DNA of 64,000 bases from assembly GCA_013822735.1 (NCBI GenBank), contig PNKZ01000005.1, positions 62,001-126,000 on the forward strand, written 5' to 3'. The stretch comes from Pirellula sp. (GTDB lineage Bacteria; Planctomycetota; Planctomycetia; Pirellulales; PNKZ01). The translations under genes and the position numbers were made by a program. Under the pieces are notes generated by a model. That model saw only the letters and a program-made list of their open reading frames with translations, had not been told where the DNA came from and searched no databases. Of this stretch, positions 26,268-34,297 are shown piece after piece (the first letter of the stretch is position 1; each line of letters starts with the position of its first letter).

Positions 26268-29150
26268 CTACTGACACGCTTCGCACGAACCGTCCGTCGG
26301 GCAGGCCGCGCCTTCGACGACCGCTTCTTCCACGGCGCCGCGGTTCACCACCACGTCGGCCGAAGCGCTGCGCGATTTCATCCAGCGCGGCTGAATGCCC
26401 CGGCCGTTGACGTCGAGGGTCGACTTCTCGATGCCCCCCGCCCCGCGGCTGCGCAGGTAGTACGTCGTCTTCAGCCCTTGGTTCCAAGCCGCTAGGTACA
26501 TTTCGCTCAGCTGCCGGCCGCTTGGTTCGGCGATGTACAGGTTCAGCGATTGCGATTGGTCGATCCACTTCTGACGCCGCGCAGCCGCCGCAATCAGCCA
26601 CTGCGGTTCAATCTCGAAGGCCGTGCGATAGAGTTGCTTCAGGTCGTCGGGAATCCGTTCGACTTGCTGCACGCTCCCGTCGAAATACTTCAGGTCGTTC
26701 ACCATGGTCTCGTCCCACAGCCCGCGCTGCTTCAAGTCGTCGACCAAGTACGGGTTGATCACCGTGAACTCCCCCGACAGGTTCGACTTCACAAACAGGT
26801 TCTGGTAAGTCGGCTCGATCGATTGCCCGACGCCGCAGATGTTGGAGATCGTCGCGGTCGGCGCGATCGCTAAGCAGTTCGAGTTGCGCATGCCGATCGT
26901 CTGTACGCGTTCGCGGAGCGCGTTCCAGTCGAATGAAGAGTTCCGCGGCACGTCGACCCGCTTCGTCCGCACGGCGTCGAGCTCGAGCAAGCTGTCGAGC
27001 GGCAGAATCCCCTTGCTCCACAGGCTTCCCTGAAACGTCGGATAGCGCCCGCGTTCGGCGGCCAGCTCCGTCGAGGCCTGAATCGCGAAATAGCCGACCG
27101 CTTCCGAAGTCCGATCCGCGATTTCGACCGCTTTGTTCGACGCGTACGGCAGCCGCAGCTTATAGAGCAGGTCCTGAAAGCCCATGATTCCCAGGCCGAC
27201 CGGACGATGCCGCAGGTTCGAGCGTCGCGCCTGCGGCACGCCGTAATAGTTGATGTCGATCACGTTATCGAGCATCCGCATCGCGGTCGTCACCGTCGTA
27301 CGGAGCAAGCCGTTATCAAACTGCCCGTTGATCACGTGTTCGGCCAAGTTCACGCTGCCCAGATTGCAAACGGCAATCTCATCGTCCGACGTGTTGAGCG
27401 TGATCTCCGTGCACAAGTTGCTGCTATGCACGACGCCGACATGCCGCTGCGGCGAGCGAATGTTGCAGGCGTCCTTGAAGGTGATCCAAGGATGCCCTGT
27501 TTCAAAAAGCATCGTCAGCATCTTCCGCCAGAGCCCGAGCGCCTGCACGCGCTTGTGCACCTTCATCTCGCCCCGGGCCGCCTTCGCTTCGTACGCTTCA
27601 TACTTCGTGCGGAACTCTTGCCCGTAGAGATCATGCAACTCCGGCGCTTCGTCCGGCGAAAACAATGTCCACTCGGCATCGGCTTCCACGCGCTCCAGAA
27701 ACAAATCGGGAATCCAATTCGCCGTGTGCATGTCGTGCGTTCGCCGGCGATCGTCCCCCGTGTTCTTGCGGAGGTCCAAAAACTCTTCGATGTCGAGATG
27801 CCAAGTTTCCAAGTAACCGCAAACGGCCCCCTTGCGCTTGCCTCCTTGGTTCACGGCCACGGCCGTATCGTTGGCCACCTTCAAAAACGGCACGATCCCT
27901 TGGCTCTTGCCGTTCGTTCCCTTGATGTGGGCTCCCATGGCCCGGACGCGCGTCCAATCGTTCCCCAAGCCGCCGGCGTACTTCGAGAGAAGCGCGTTGT
28001 CGCGCAGCGCCGAGTAGATGCCGTCGAGCCGGTCCGGCACCGTCGTCAGATAGCAGCTCGAAAGTTGCGGGCGGAGCGTGCCGGCGTTGAAGAGCGTCGG
28101 CGTGCTGCTCATGAACCGCATGCTGCTGAGCAACTTGTAGAACTCGATCGCATGCCGTTCCCGATCGATTTCGCCGATGGCCAAGCCCATCGCCACGCGC
28201 ATGTAAAACGCCTGCGGCAATTCAAACCGCCGATCGTCCGCATGCAGGAAATACCGGTCGTAGAGCGTCTGCAGGCCGAGGTACGTAAACCGCAGGTCGC
28301 CGACCGCGTCGAGGGCCCTGCCGAGTTGCTCCAGGTCGAACTCCGCCAAGCGCGGGTCGAGCAACTCGCGCTCGATGCCGTAGCGGATGTAGGCCGCGAA
28401 GTAGTCGGGATACAGCTCCGTCATTTCATCGAAGGTCGCTTCGGTCTTCGCGACGTCGAGCACCGTCAGCGCTTCGTGTCGCAACCCGTCGAGCAGCAAA
28501 CGAGCCGCGACGAACGAATAGTTCGGCTCGCGCTCCACATGCGTCCGTGCCGCCATGACCAAGGCTCGCGCAACGTCGGCTTCCGGTACGCCGTCGTAGA
28601 GCGTGCGCCCGAGCTCGTGCAACACGCTCTCCGGCTGCACGTCGACGAGGTTGCGGCATGCTTCCCGCACGACGGTCTGCAACCGATTCCAATCGAGCGA
28701 GCGTCGCGAACCGTCGGCCGTGGTAACTTCCAAAATCGGAAAGGCCGGCAGCGCGGGATCGCTCGAACGTTGTTGCGACCGCTGCTCGCGGTAGAGCACG
28801 TAAGCGCGCGCCGTCTTATGTTCGCCGGCCCGCATCAGCGCGAGCTCGACCTGATCTTGAATGTCTTCGATGTGAATCGTGGCGGGCTGCGGGCGGCGCT
28901 CGAGCGCGTCGACCACTTGCCGCGTGAGACGTTCGACCGTTTCGCGAATCCGGGCCGAATGTTCCGAAGCGCTTCCTTCGACGGCGAAGAATGCCTTGGT
29001 CATGGCGAGCGAAATCTTTTGAGCGTCGAACGAGGCGAGCCGGCCGTTGCGACGAATGACGCGCAAAGCGGCATCGTCCGACGGCAGATCGTTTTGAGAA
29101 TTGTCCAAATCGCGCGGGGAAAGAAGCGTGGTCGACAAGTGTACCTCCAT
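26268..29150 (-). CDS. nrdA: Class I ribonucleotide reductase large subunit
   Basis: Catalytic subunit reducing NDPs to dNDPs. From ATG 29150 it has 960 residues. An alternative TTG start at 29138 would put GGAGGT (29148-29143) 4 bases upstream and deserves attention. Residues 30-125 are an ATP-cone (IRRNGRLASFDAQKISLAMTKAF ... HKTARAYVLYREQR), and a second cone-like stretch follows (ADGSRRSLDWNRLQTVVREAC). Catalytic parts are visible: LSSCYLTT, NLCTEITLNT (Asn, Cys, Glu), EIAVCNLGSVNLAEH, the radical-path pair KTTYYLRSRG and the C-terminal redox pair CPTDGSCEAC. A cobalamin riboswitch lies about 290 bases upstream, so expression should fall when vitamin B12 is plentiful. Confidence 0.95.
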   Translation of the reverse strand: MEVHLSTTLLSPRDLDNSQNDLPSDDAALRVIRRNGRLASFDAQKISLAMTKAFFAVEGSASEHSARIRETVERLTRQVVDALERRPQPATIHIEDIQDQVELALMRAGEHKTARAYVLYREQRSQQRSSDPALPAFPILEVTTADGSRRSLDWNRLQTVVREACRNLVDVQPESVLHELGRTLYDGVPEADVARALVMAARTHVEREPNYSFVAARLLLDGLRHEALTVLDVAKTEATFDEMTELYPDYFAAYIRYGIERELLDPRLAEFDLEQLGRALDAVGDLRFTYLGLQTLYDRYFLHADDRRFELPQAFYMRVAMGLAIGEIDRERHAIEFYKLLSSMRFMSSTPTLFNAGTLRPQLSSCYLTTVPDRLDGIYSALRDNALLSKYAGGLGNDWTRVRAMGAHIKGTNGKSQGIVPFLKVANDTAVAVNQGGKRKGAVCGYLETWHLDIEEFLDLRKNTGDDRRRTHDMHTANWIPDLFLERVEADAEWTLFSPDEAPELHDLYGQEFRTKYEAYEAKAARGEMKVHKRVQALGLWRKMLTMLFETGHPWITFKDACNIRSPQRHVGVVHSSNLCTEITLNTSDDEIAVCNLGSVNLAEHVINGQFDNGLLRTTVTTAMRMLDNVIDINYYGVPQARRSNLRHRPVGLGIMGFQDLLYKLRLPYASNKAVEIADRTSEAVGYFAIQASTELAAERGRYPTFQGSLWSKGILPLDSLLELDAVRTKRVDVPRNSSFDWNALRERVQTIGMRNSNCLAIAPTATISNICGVGQSIEPTYQNLFVKSNLSGEFTVINPYLVDDLKQRGLWDETMVNDLKYFDGSVQQVERIPDDLKQLYRTAFEIEPQWLIAAAARRQKWIDQSQSLNLYIAEPSGRQLSEMYLAAWNQGLKTTYYLRSRGAGGIEKSTLDVNGRGIQPRWMKSRSASADVVVNRGAVEEAVVEGAACPTDGSCEACQ

Positions 29151-29214
29151 GCGTGCGCGCAGAGACCGGCCGGCCGCGGGATGCCCGTCAACATGGTCCT
29201 GTCGAATCAAAGAC

Positions 29215-29291
29215 TGTAGGGAACGCCCTCTGTGGCGTTCCGCTGATCAACCATCGACGCGAACGGAACGCCACGGAGGGCGTTCCCTACA
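29215..29291. repeat. Long hairpin (family C inverted pair) in the nrdA leader
   Basis: 29215-29241 and 29265-29291 are inverted copies of a 27-base element (tgtagggaacgccctctgtg...), separated by 23 bases. Transcribed with nrdA, it would form a stem of about 27 bp between the riboswitch and the start codon. Confidence 0.8.
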
Positions 29292-29442
29292 GAGCTAAGT
29301 TAAGGGCGCAACAACAGACGCAATCCGTGCGCTTCGGCGATGAAAAGAAGAACGGTGACCGCCCGGCCCTAGCGACTTCAATGTCGCGCGGTCCGCTGCG
29401 GAGTCGAGCGTTTCGCCCTCGCAAAACGTTCGGCTAGGTCCG

Positions 29443-29641
29443 GTACTGGTAGGTCTTCTGACTCGCGAACTTATCGTGTCGCAGCCTTCTCACTCAGGGC
29501 GCCGCGTGGCCGCGGCGGCTAAGCAATGGCGGTAGAAAACAACACGATCGACGTTCGCATACAGCGGCGGGGCCGTCCCGGAATCGCACCGGGTTCCCTG
29601 TTTGCCGAGCCACAACATCTTGTGTCCTCGGCCACCAGTAC
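29443..29641 (-). promoter_or_regulatory. Cobalamin riboswitch upstream of nrdA
   Basis: Read on the minus strand, the aptamer is closed by P1 GTACTGGT (complement of 29634-29641) with ACCAGTAC (complement of 29443-29450), a perfect 8-bp pair. The conserved core reads AACAGGGAACCCGGTGCGAT, followed by TCCGGGACGGCCCCGCCGCT, and near the 3' end GAGTCAGAAGACCTACC; these are the signature segments of the adenosylcobalamin class. It precedes nrdA by about 290 bases on the same strand. Known cobalamin riboswitches on B12-independent isoenzymes (Streptomyces nrdAB, some metE genes) turn the gene off when B12 is present. Confidence 0.93.
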
Positions 29642-29725
29642 TACATGGGGCGGTATGCTAGCGGACCATGAGCGACTTGTCAAATGTTAGTCAAAGCTTG
29701 CGGAAACTCGCTTAAATTCCAAGGA

Positions 29726-29748
29726 CCAAGCACCAAATTCCAAACAAA
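29726..29748. repeat. Family D repeat, left flank of the SmpA-like gene
   Basis: A 23-base sequence starting CCAAGCACCAAATTCC; its exact inverted copy is at 30244-30266 and a direct copy at 24864-24886. Confidence 0.85.
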
Positions 29749-29839
29749 CTCAAATGATCAAACTGCTCCGCAGCGGGTATCGAAATCTCTTTCATCGATC
29801 ATTACTTCGGCAGCCCCGCGCGGGCCGCGAAGCTCGACT

Positions 29840-30160
29840 TCACCATACGAATGGCGGTTCATGGTAGCGCGCCTCAACCACTCTTCCCTCGTTAAACCGC
29901 ACACGAATTTCCAGTAGTTCCCATCCGATCCAATAGTCGTAGCGGTGAACCCACACATGTTCTTGAGTTCCGTCCGGCCATTTTGCTTCTGTGGTGCTCG
30001 GGTTTCCCAAGAGCGCTTCGACTTCCTGTTGAGTCATGCCGAAGTGAAGCCGCTGAAAATTTACAAAAGAAAATCGGCCAAACTGATAGTGTCGTTGCGC
30101 GCCAACAAGAATCAGTGCTGTAGTAATGCAAATTGCGATGACTAAAACGAATCGCTTCAT
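29840..30160 (-). CDS. Small SmpA/OmlA-like membrane-anchored protein
   Basis: A 106-residue protein, ATG 30160. The N-terminus (MKRFVLVIAICITTALILVGAQ) is a signal peptide or anchor without a lipobox. The remaining part has HFGMTQQEVEALLGNPSTTEA, the helix-turn signature of the SmpA/OmlA (BamE-like) fold, followed by beta-strand-like HVWVHRYDYWIGWELLEIRVRFNEGRVVEARY. The function is unknown; BamE identity is not implied. The gene is flanked by perfect 23-bp inverted repeats (29726-29748 and 30244-30266), and its base composition is clearly lower in GC than its neighbours, which suggests separate arrival. Confidence 0.7.
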   Translation of the reverse strand: MKRFVLVIAICITTALILVGAQRHYQFGRFSFVNFQRLHFGMTQQEVEALLGNPSTTEAKWPDGTQEHVWVHRYDYWIGWELLEIRVRFNEGRVVEARYHEPPFVW

Positions 30161-30243
30161 GTTTACTCTCTGGAAGCGCTTGAGAAGAGACGTTCAATTG
30201 GCGCCGTCTTGTGATTCCGTCATTCGCACATTGGGGCTTCGCA

Positions 30244-30266
30244 TTTGTTTGGAATTTGGTGCTTGG
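30244..30266. repeat. Family D repeat, right flank of the SmpA-like gene (inverted)
   Basis: Exact reverse complement of 29726-29748. Together they enclose 29749-30243, which holds just the one small gene. Confidence 0.85.
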
Positions 30267-30283
30267 CCCATTGGTCATTCCGC

Positions 30284-31258
30284 TCATGCGGACATGGGCT
30301 TGAGATACTTCTTCGGTAGCTCCGCGCCGGCCACGTAGCTGAGCTTGCCGATGCGGCACATTTGGTAGACGTTGATTCTAAATTCGGGGCAGACGCTCAC
30401 GAGGCAGTACGCGTCGGTGGCCGAGAAGCCGTAGTCGGCGACGAGCCAGTCGATGAGCTGCACCGTGGCGCGCTCGACGGCGTTTTCCAGCGGCCGATCG
30501 GCGTGGACCGTGATGATTGCGTCGGGCTTTTCGATGCGCACGCCCGGCACGCGTTGGTCGGGGATGACGTCGAGCTTGAGCCGCACGGTCGATTTCGTTT
30601 CGGCCGCAGTGCCGGTGAACTCCGTGTCTCCTTGCGAGGCGTGCACGTCGCCGAGATAGAACAGCGCCCCTTTGTGGTAGACGGGCAAGTAAATGCGATT
30701 GCCCGGCGCGAAGTCGCGGATATCGAGATTGCCGCCCCAGTCGCCCTGGCCATCGAGACTCGTGGCGACTTCGCGCTCCGGCGCGCACCCCAACGTGCCG
30801 ACGAACGGCGTGATCGGCCAATGCAATTGCCGGCCGAAGTGCAGCGTGCCGTCGGTCGTCGTGCCGCTCGGGCCCGGCGTGTGATGGAAAATGCGCGTGG
30901 TGTATTGTTGCGACAGCTCCGGATAGCGCGTGCTCTCGCCCAAAGGACCGCGACGCGGGCCCAACGCGCACCAGGAATAATCGTCGACCGTGATCGATTC
31001 GATCTCGACGACGAGCGTGTCTCCCTTCTTCGCCCCGTGCACAAAGACCGGCCCGCCGATGGGGTTGGCCAGCGGCGGCGACTGATCGAAGCCGGGCCGT
31101 TTGGCCGGAATCGCGTGATCGTCGGCTGTTTTGAAATAGCCGGTGCTGGCGTCGAACGTTTCGATTTCAAACGTTTCGTTCGGCGCTACGTGCAGGAGCG
31201 CCTCGTCTTGCCAATCGAAAGCGTATTTGCGAGCAGCGTCGCGATCTATGCGTTGCAT
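30284..31258 (-). CDS. Acetamidase/formamidase family protein
   Basis: A 324-residue member of the FmdA/AmdA family, which hydrolyses formamide or short amides to ammonia and the acid. ATG 31258. Family motifs: NPIGGPVFVHGAKKGDTLVVEI near residues 64-85, HHTPGPSGTTTDGTLHFGR, WGGNLDIRDFAPGNRIYLPVYHKGALFYLGDVHASQGDTE and the C-terminal DAYCLVSVCPEFRINVYQM. Length is shorter than the ~410 residues of Methylophilus formamidase but normal for many bacterial homologues. No amide transporter or urea gene is beside it. A family B repeat and a GGTTCAGGGTT-type repeat lie just upstream. Confidence 0.9.
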   Translation of the reverse strand: MQRIDRDAARKYAFDWQDEALLHVAPNETFEIETFDASTGYFKTADDHAIPAKRPGFDQSPPLANPIGGPVFVHGAKKGDTLVVEIESITVDDYSWCALGPRRGPLGESTRYPELSQQYTTRIFHHTPGPSGTTTDGTLHFGRQLHWPITPFVGTLGCAPEREVATSLDGQGDWGGNLDIRDFAPGNRIYLPVYHKGALFYLGDVHASQGDTEFTGTAAETKSTVRLKLDVIPDQRVPGVRIEKPDAIITVHADRPLENAVERATVQLIDWLVADYGFSATDAYCLVSVCPEFRINVYQMCRIGKLSYVAGAELPKKYLKPMSA

Positions 31259-31308
31259 GGAGATGGTTCGGGGTTGAGGGTTCTCAGTTCAGGGTTGCAA
31301 CTGCAACC

Positions 31309-31338
31309 CATTTAGCCCCGGAGCTTGCCTCCGGGAGC
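31309..31338. repeat. Family B hairpin repeat
   Basis: CATTTAGCCCCGGAGCTTGCCTCCGGGAGC between the acetamidase start and the PL6-like gene end; third copy of the 15552 element. Confidence 0.75.
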
Positions 31339-31361
31339 ATTCGGCGTATGAACCGCGTTCG

Positions 31362-32870
31362 TCACTTTTTCGCCGGCTTCAAAACTTCCGGTAGAAACTC
31401 ATCCCCCGGCCGCATCCATTCCGGGCCGGTCTCCGAAGGCAGTAGCGGCTTGCGATGTTTTGTTGCCGCTAGGACTTGTTCAGAAGTAAGTTCGTCGCGC
31501 GCGATAGGCGTCCAGCCGGGGGCGCCGGTGAAGCCCAAGGAGTTCGCTGCGTACCGATTTTTTTCTCCGGTGAGATTCAAGGGTTCCGTTCGCACGACAA
31601 GCACCGGTCGGTCGCCGGCCGCGACCCGATTCCCGACGAAGTTGCAATCGAGCGGCGGCAACGTCTGTTGTTTCTGATCTTCGTCGGCGTTGCCGATAAC
31701 GATCGATTCCTTGCAGTCGATGAAGTCGTTGTGGCGAATCTGCGCGCCGCGAACTTGAAAGTAGCCGTTCGCCGGCGAATCGACGAGCCCGTTCATCAAC
31801 GAGAGCGCCGCCCGCGTATCGTCGCCGGTCAGCCCGTAAAAGACATTTATAAACACGCTGTGATTCTCGCCGATCACGCGCACGCCGCCGATTTCTTTTT
31901 GTCCGTCGCCGAAGAAGTAGTTGGCGTAGACCGAGCAGCGGTTGCCGTGTCGCAACGTCAGTGCCCCGCCGCAGCCGACGAACATGTTTCCGCCGTAGCT
32001 GTTTCCGCACGACTTGTTGGAGATGATCTCGGCCTCGCCGCTACAGCGATAAAAGTAGTTGTCCGTACACGTGCAGTTCGCGGTAACGAGCGATGTCTTA
32101 CTGTCGCCGACGCGAATGATTTCCCCGCCGTTTTTACCGAGTCGCTCGCGCGCGCCGAAGAAGTTCTCCGAGATATAGTGTCCGCCCTGGGAGCCCGGTT
32201 CGTCGTCGAGCCAAACTACGAGTAACGTGCCGCCGCTACGTTTTCCCTCAAAGCGGCAGTTCATTACATAGTTATCGGTTCCGTATAGCGAAATCCACTT
32301 GCGCTCCCTGCCCGGCATATCGCCGAGAATGGCACAGTCTTCGAGATGGCACTTGTGCGCGAGATTCTTCGAGTCGAAACGAAACGAAATCACGTCGTCG
32401 ACGGCGGCCGAATCTTTCCATAGCAAGCCGCGGACCGTCGCGCTGTACCCGCTGATCCGCAGACGACTCGTCCCGGTGAGCACGACCTTGCCGGGTGTTT
32501 GCGCGCGTAGAGTGATGAACCAACCTCCTGCCTTGTGGCCGCGCATATGAAGATCGACATCGCGCCACTCGCCGTCGGCCATCACAATTTCGTCTCCCGC
32601 TTTAGCAGCCTTCACGGCGGCGTCGAACTCGGCGACGTCTTTGACCAGCGTTTCCTTGGCGGATGCGGGAGCGCAGAGTGTCGCGATGCACATGAAGGCG
32701 CAAGCAGAAACCCTTCTCCCCTTGCTGGAGAAGGTGCCCGCCGGGCGGATGAGGGGTAACGTCTCACAACGTTCGACGATCCAGCTCAGTGCCGCGCGAC
32801 CCTCACCTGCCCTGCGGGCATCCTCTCCCAGTGGGAGAGGAGTTGTTCGTGACGTCGATAGATCGCTCAT
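31362..32870 (-). CDS. Polysaccharide lyase family 6-like protein (alginate/chondroitinase B type)
   Basis: Right-handed beta-helix lyase. ATG 32870 overlaps the nagA stop (ATGA), giving 502 residues. The first about 55 residues are encoded by a REP-like repeat; then comes a signal-peptide-like stretch (ACAFMCIATLCAPASA) and the catalytic region. Family features are KAAKAGDEIVMADGEW, repeated N/D-rich turns (CHLEDCAILGDMPGRERKWISLYG, DNYVMNCRFEGK) and GGALTLRHGNRCSVYANYFFGDG. In chondroitinase B the Lys and Arg of the corresponding RHGN-type turn take part in catalysis; the ALTLRHGN segment is intact here. Translation may in fact begin at ATG 32693, inside the hydrophobic stretch, if the repeat is not translated. 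The substrate is probably a uronate-containing polysaccharide. Confidence 0.85.
   Translation of the reverse strand: MSDLSTSRTTPLPLGEDARRAGEGRAALSWIVERCETLPLIRPAGTFSSKGRRVSACAFMCIATLCAPASAKETLVKDVAEFDAAVKAAKAGDEIVMADGEWRDVDLHMRGHKAGGWFITLRAQTPGKVVLTGTSRLRISGYSATVRGLLWKDSAAVDDVISFRFDSKNLAHKCHLEDCAILGDMPGRERKWISLYGTDNYVMNCRFEGKRSGGTLLVVWLDDEPGSQGGHYISENFFGARERLGKNGGEIIRVGDSKTSLVTANCTCTDNYFYRCSGEAEIISNKSCGNSYGGNMFVGCGGALTLRHGNRCSVYANYFFGDGQKEIGGVRVIGENHSVFINVFYGLTGDDTRAALSLMNGLVDSPANGYFQVRGAQIRHNDFIDCKESIVIGNADEDQKQQTLPPLDCNFVGNRVAAGDRPVLVVRTEPLNLTGEKNRYAANSLGFTGAPGWTPIARDELTSEQVLAATKHRKPLLPSETGPEWMRPGDEFLPEVLKPAKK
32706..32843. repeat. Composite REP-like element (family E) inside the PL6-like reading frame
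   Basis: CTTCTCCCCTTGCTGGAGAAGG at one end and CCTCTCCCAGTGGGAGAGG at the other, with GGATGAGGGGTAACG and CGCGACCCTCACC between: the same plan as 26119-26261. It lies between the start codon and the signal peptide of the lyase gene and remains in frame. Confidence 0.75.
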
Positions 32871-34132
32871 AAAACAAATTCCCGTCCGTCGATAAACACG
32901 CGTTGCACTTGTAAGTCTTGGTCGAGCACGACAAGGTCGGCTCGTTTGCCGGGGGTGAGGCTGCCGAGCTGGTGATCCTGTCCGACGATCCGGGCCGGCG
33001 TTAGGCTCGCCATCCGCACGACTTCCCACAGCGGCCGGCCGGTCAGTTCGAGAAACGTGCGGATCATGTGGTCCATGCCGCGCACGCTCGAAGCGAGCGC
33101 CTTGCCGTCGGGCATCAGGCCCACTCCGTCGCGATGAATGAGCGGCTCGCCGCCGTCCAACGGGCCGATCATGTATTCTCCCTCGGGCATGTCGAGGGCC
33201 CGATTGCAATCGGTCACCAGCGCCAGCCGGTCGGGCCCTTTGATCTTCAGCGCCAGTTGCAACAGATCGGCCGAGAGATGCTTGCCGTCGGCGATCACTT
33301 CGGTCGTGAGCTCGTCGAAGTAGAGCGTCGCTTCGAGCAGTCCGCCCTGCATCGGGTAGGTTTGAAACTGCCTGAGTCGGGTCTTGTCGCTCATCGCGCA
33401 GTACAAGTGGTCGACGTGCCGCACGCCCCACGCCACGGCGTCGCGCATCTGCTCGAAGGTGCACCAGGAGTGACCGGCATTCAAGCGCACGCCGCGCCGC
33501 ACGCACGCCTCGGCGAACTCTGGCGCGCCCGGCAGCTCCGGCGCCACGGTCGCCGTGGCCAGCGCATCGGCGTAGTCGAGATACTCGGCGTACTCGCGCT
33601 CGATCGGCGGCCGAATCGCCCCGCCCGGATGCGCGCCGCGGGCCTCGTAGCGGAAGTACGGGCCGTAGAAGTGGGCACCCAACACGCGAGGAAGAAGTGG
33701 CGAGTGGTGAGTGGCGAGTGGGGAAGTAAGACTCCGGTCGCTCACGCTCCCGGCTCGCTCTGACCCCTTCATGAAGTCGCGCGTCAGTCGCAGCACTTCG
33801 ATGATCTGTTCATGCCGCGCCACGGTCGTCGTCGGCGTCAGGCTCGTCGTGCCGTGGCGGGCGTGGGCGCGCAACGCGGTGGCGTAGCTTTCCGGGGTGC
33901 CGTCCATGAAGTCGGCGCCGAGGCCGCCGTGGACATGAATGTCGATGAACCCGGGGACGATGAAGCCGTCGCCCGCATCGACGACGGTCGGCGTCGCGTC
34001 GTCGACGGTGGCGAAGGCCGAGCGGCGATCGACGGCGGCAATGCGTTCCTCGCGCACGAGCACGGCGCCGCGTTGCAACAGGTGGTCGGGCAGCACGACA
34101 TTGCCGGCGAAGAGCAGCGGCGGGCTCGGCAT
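32867..34132 (-). CDS. nagA: N-acetylglucosamine-6-phosphate deacetylase-like amidohydrolase
   Basis: Deacetylates GlcNAc-6-P in amino-sugar and peptidoglycan recycling. ATG 34132, 421 residues. The TIM-barrel amidohydrolase motifs are present: PGFIDIHVHGGLGADFMD near residue 60, RLNAGHSWCTFEQMRDAV, HVDHLYCAM and the catalytic Asp in LALVTDCNRALDMPEGEYMIG. The usual metal ligand Glu in HLEGP is replaced (AHFYGPYF, near residue 155). Residues about 122-146 (SERAGSVSDRSLTSPLATHHSP) are encoded by two dispersed repeats and have no counterpart in other NagA proteins. The gene is divergent from the GntR regulator across a strong operator and coupled to the PL6-like gene downstream. Confidence 0.85.
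   Translation of the reverse strand: MPSPPLLFAGNVVLPDHLLQRGAVLVREERIAAVDRRSAFATVDDATPTVVDAGDGFIVPGFIDIHVHGGLGADFMDGTPESYATALRAHARHGTTSLTPTTTVARHEQIIEVLRLTRDFMKGSERAGSVSDRSLTSPLATHHSPLLPRVLGAHFYGPYFRYEARGAHPGGAIRPPIEREYAEYLDYADALATATVAPELPGAPEFAEACVRRGVRLNAGHSWCTFEQMRDAVAWGVRHVDHLYCAMSDKTRLRQFQTYPMQGGLLEATLYFDELTTEVIADGKHLSADLLQLALKIKGPDRLALVTDCNRALDMPEGEYMIGPLDGGEPLIHRDGVGLMPDGKALASSVRGMDHMIRTFLELTGRPLWEVVRMASLTPARIVGQDHQLGSLTPGKRADLVVLDQDLQVQRVFIDGREFVL
33730..33759 (-). repeat. In-frame 30-bp repeat encoding RAGSVSDRS (copy 2)
   Basis: Matches 23077-23106 in 29 of 30 positions. It lies within nagA and is joined to a GAGTGGTGAGTGGCGAGTGG-type repeat (about 33694-33722) that encodes the following residues. 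Confidence 0.85.
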
Positions 34133-34218
34133 AGCGACGACCTAAGCGAAGGGGGCGGGACGCGACGACCGGCGGGGCGCGGCGATTATACGGTGTTTCG
34201 CGAGCCGAAACATAAGTC

Positions 34219-34246
34219 GATTGTAAATTGTTGACAATCTACAATC
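34219..34246. promoter_or_regulatory. GntR/FCD-type operator between nagA and gntR
   Basis: ATTGTTGACAAT (34227-34238) is a perfect ATTGT-N2-ACAAT palindrome, flanked by a second pair GATTGTA (34219-34225) and TACAATC (34240-34246). This matches the TTGT-N2-ACAA class recognised by FCD-type GntR proteins. It sits in the 165-base divergent gap, so it could control both nagA and the regulator gene. Confidence 0.75.
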
Positions 34247-34297
34247 GGCCAAGATACTGTGGCGGCACTGCCGGATTCTTTCTTTCGCGAGGTCCTC

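Noticed and set aside
27207-29219. 670-residue plus-strand frame
   Set aside because: Antisense to nrdA.
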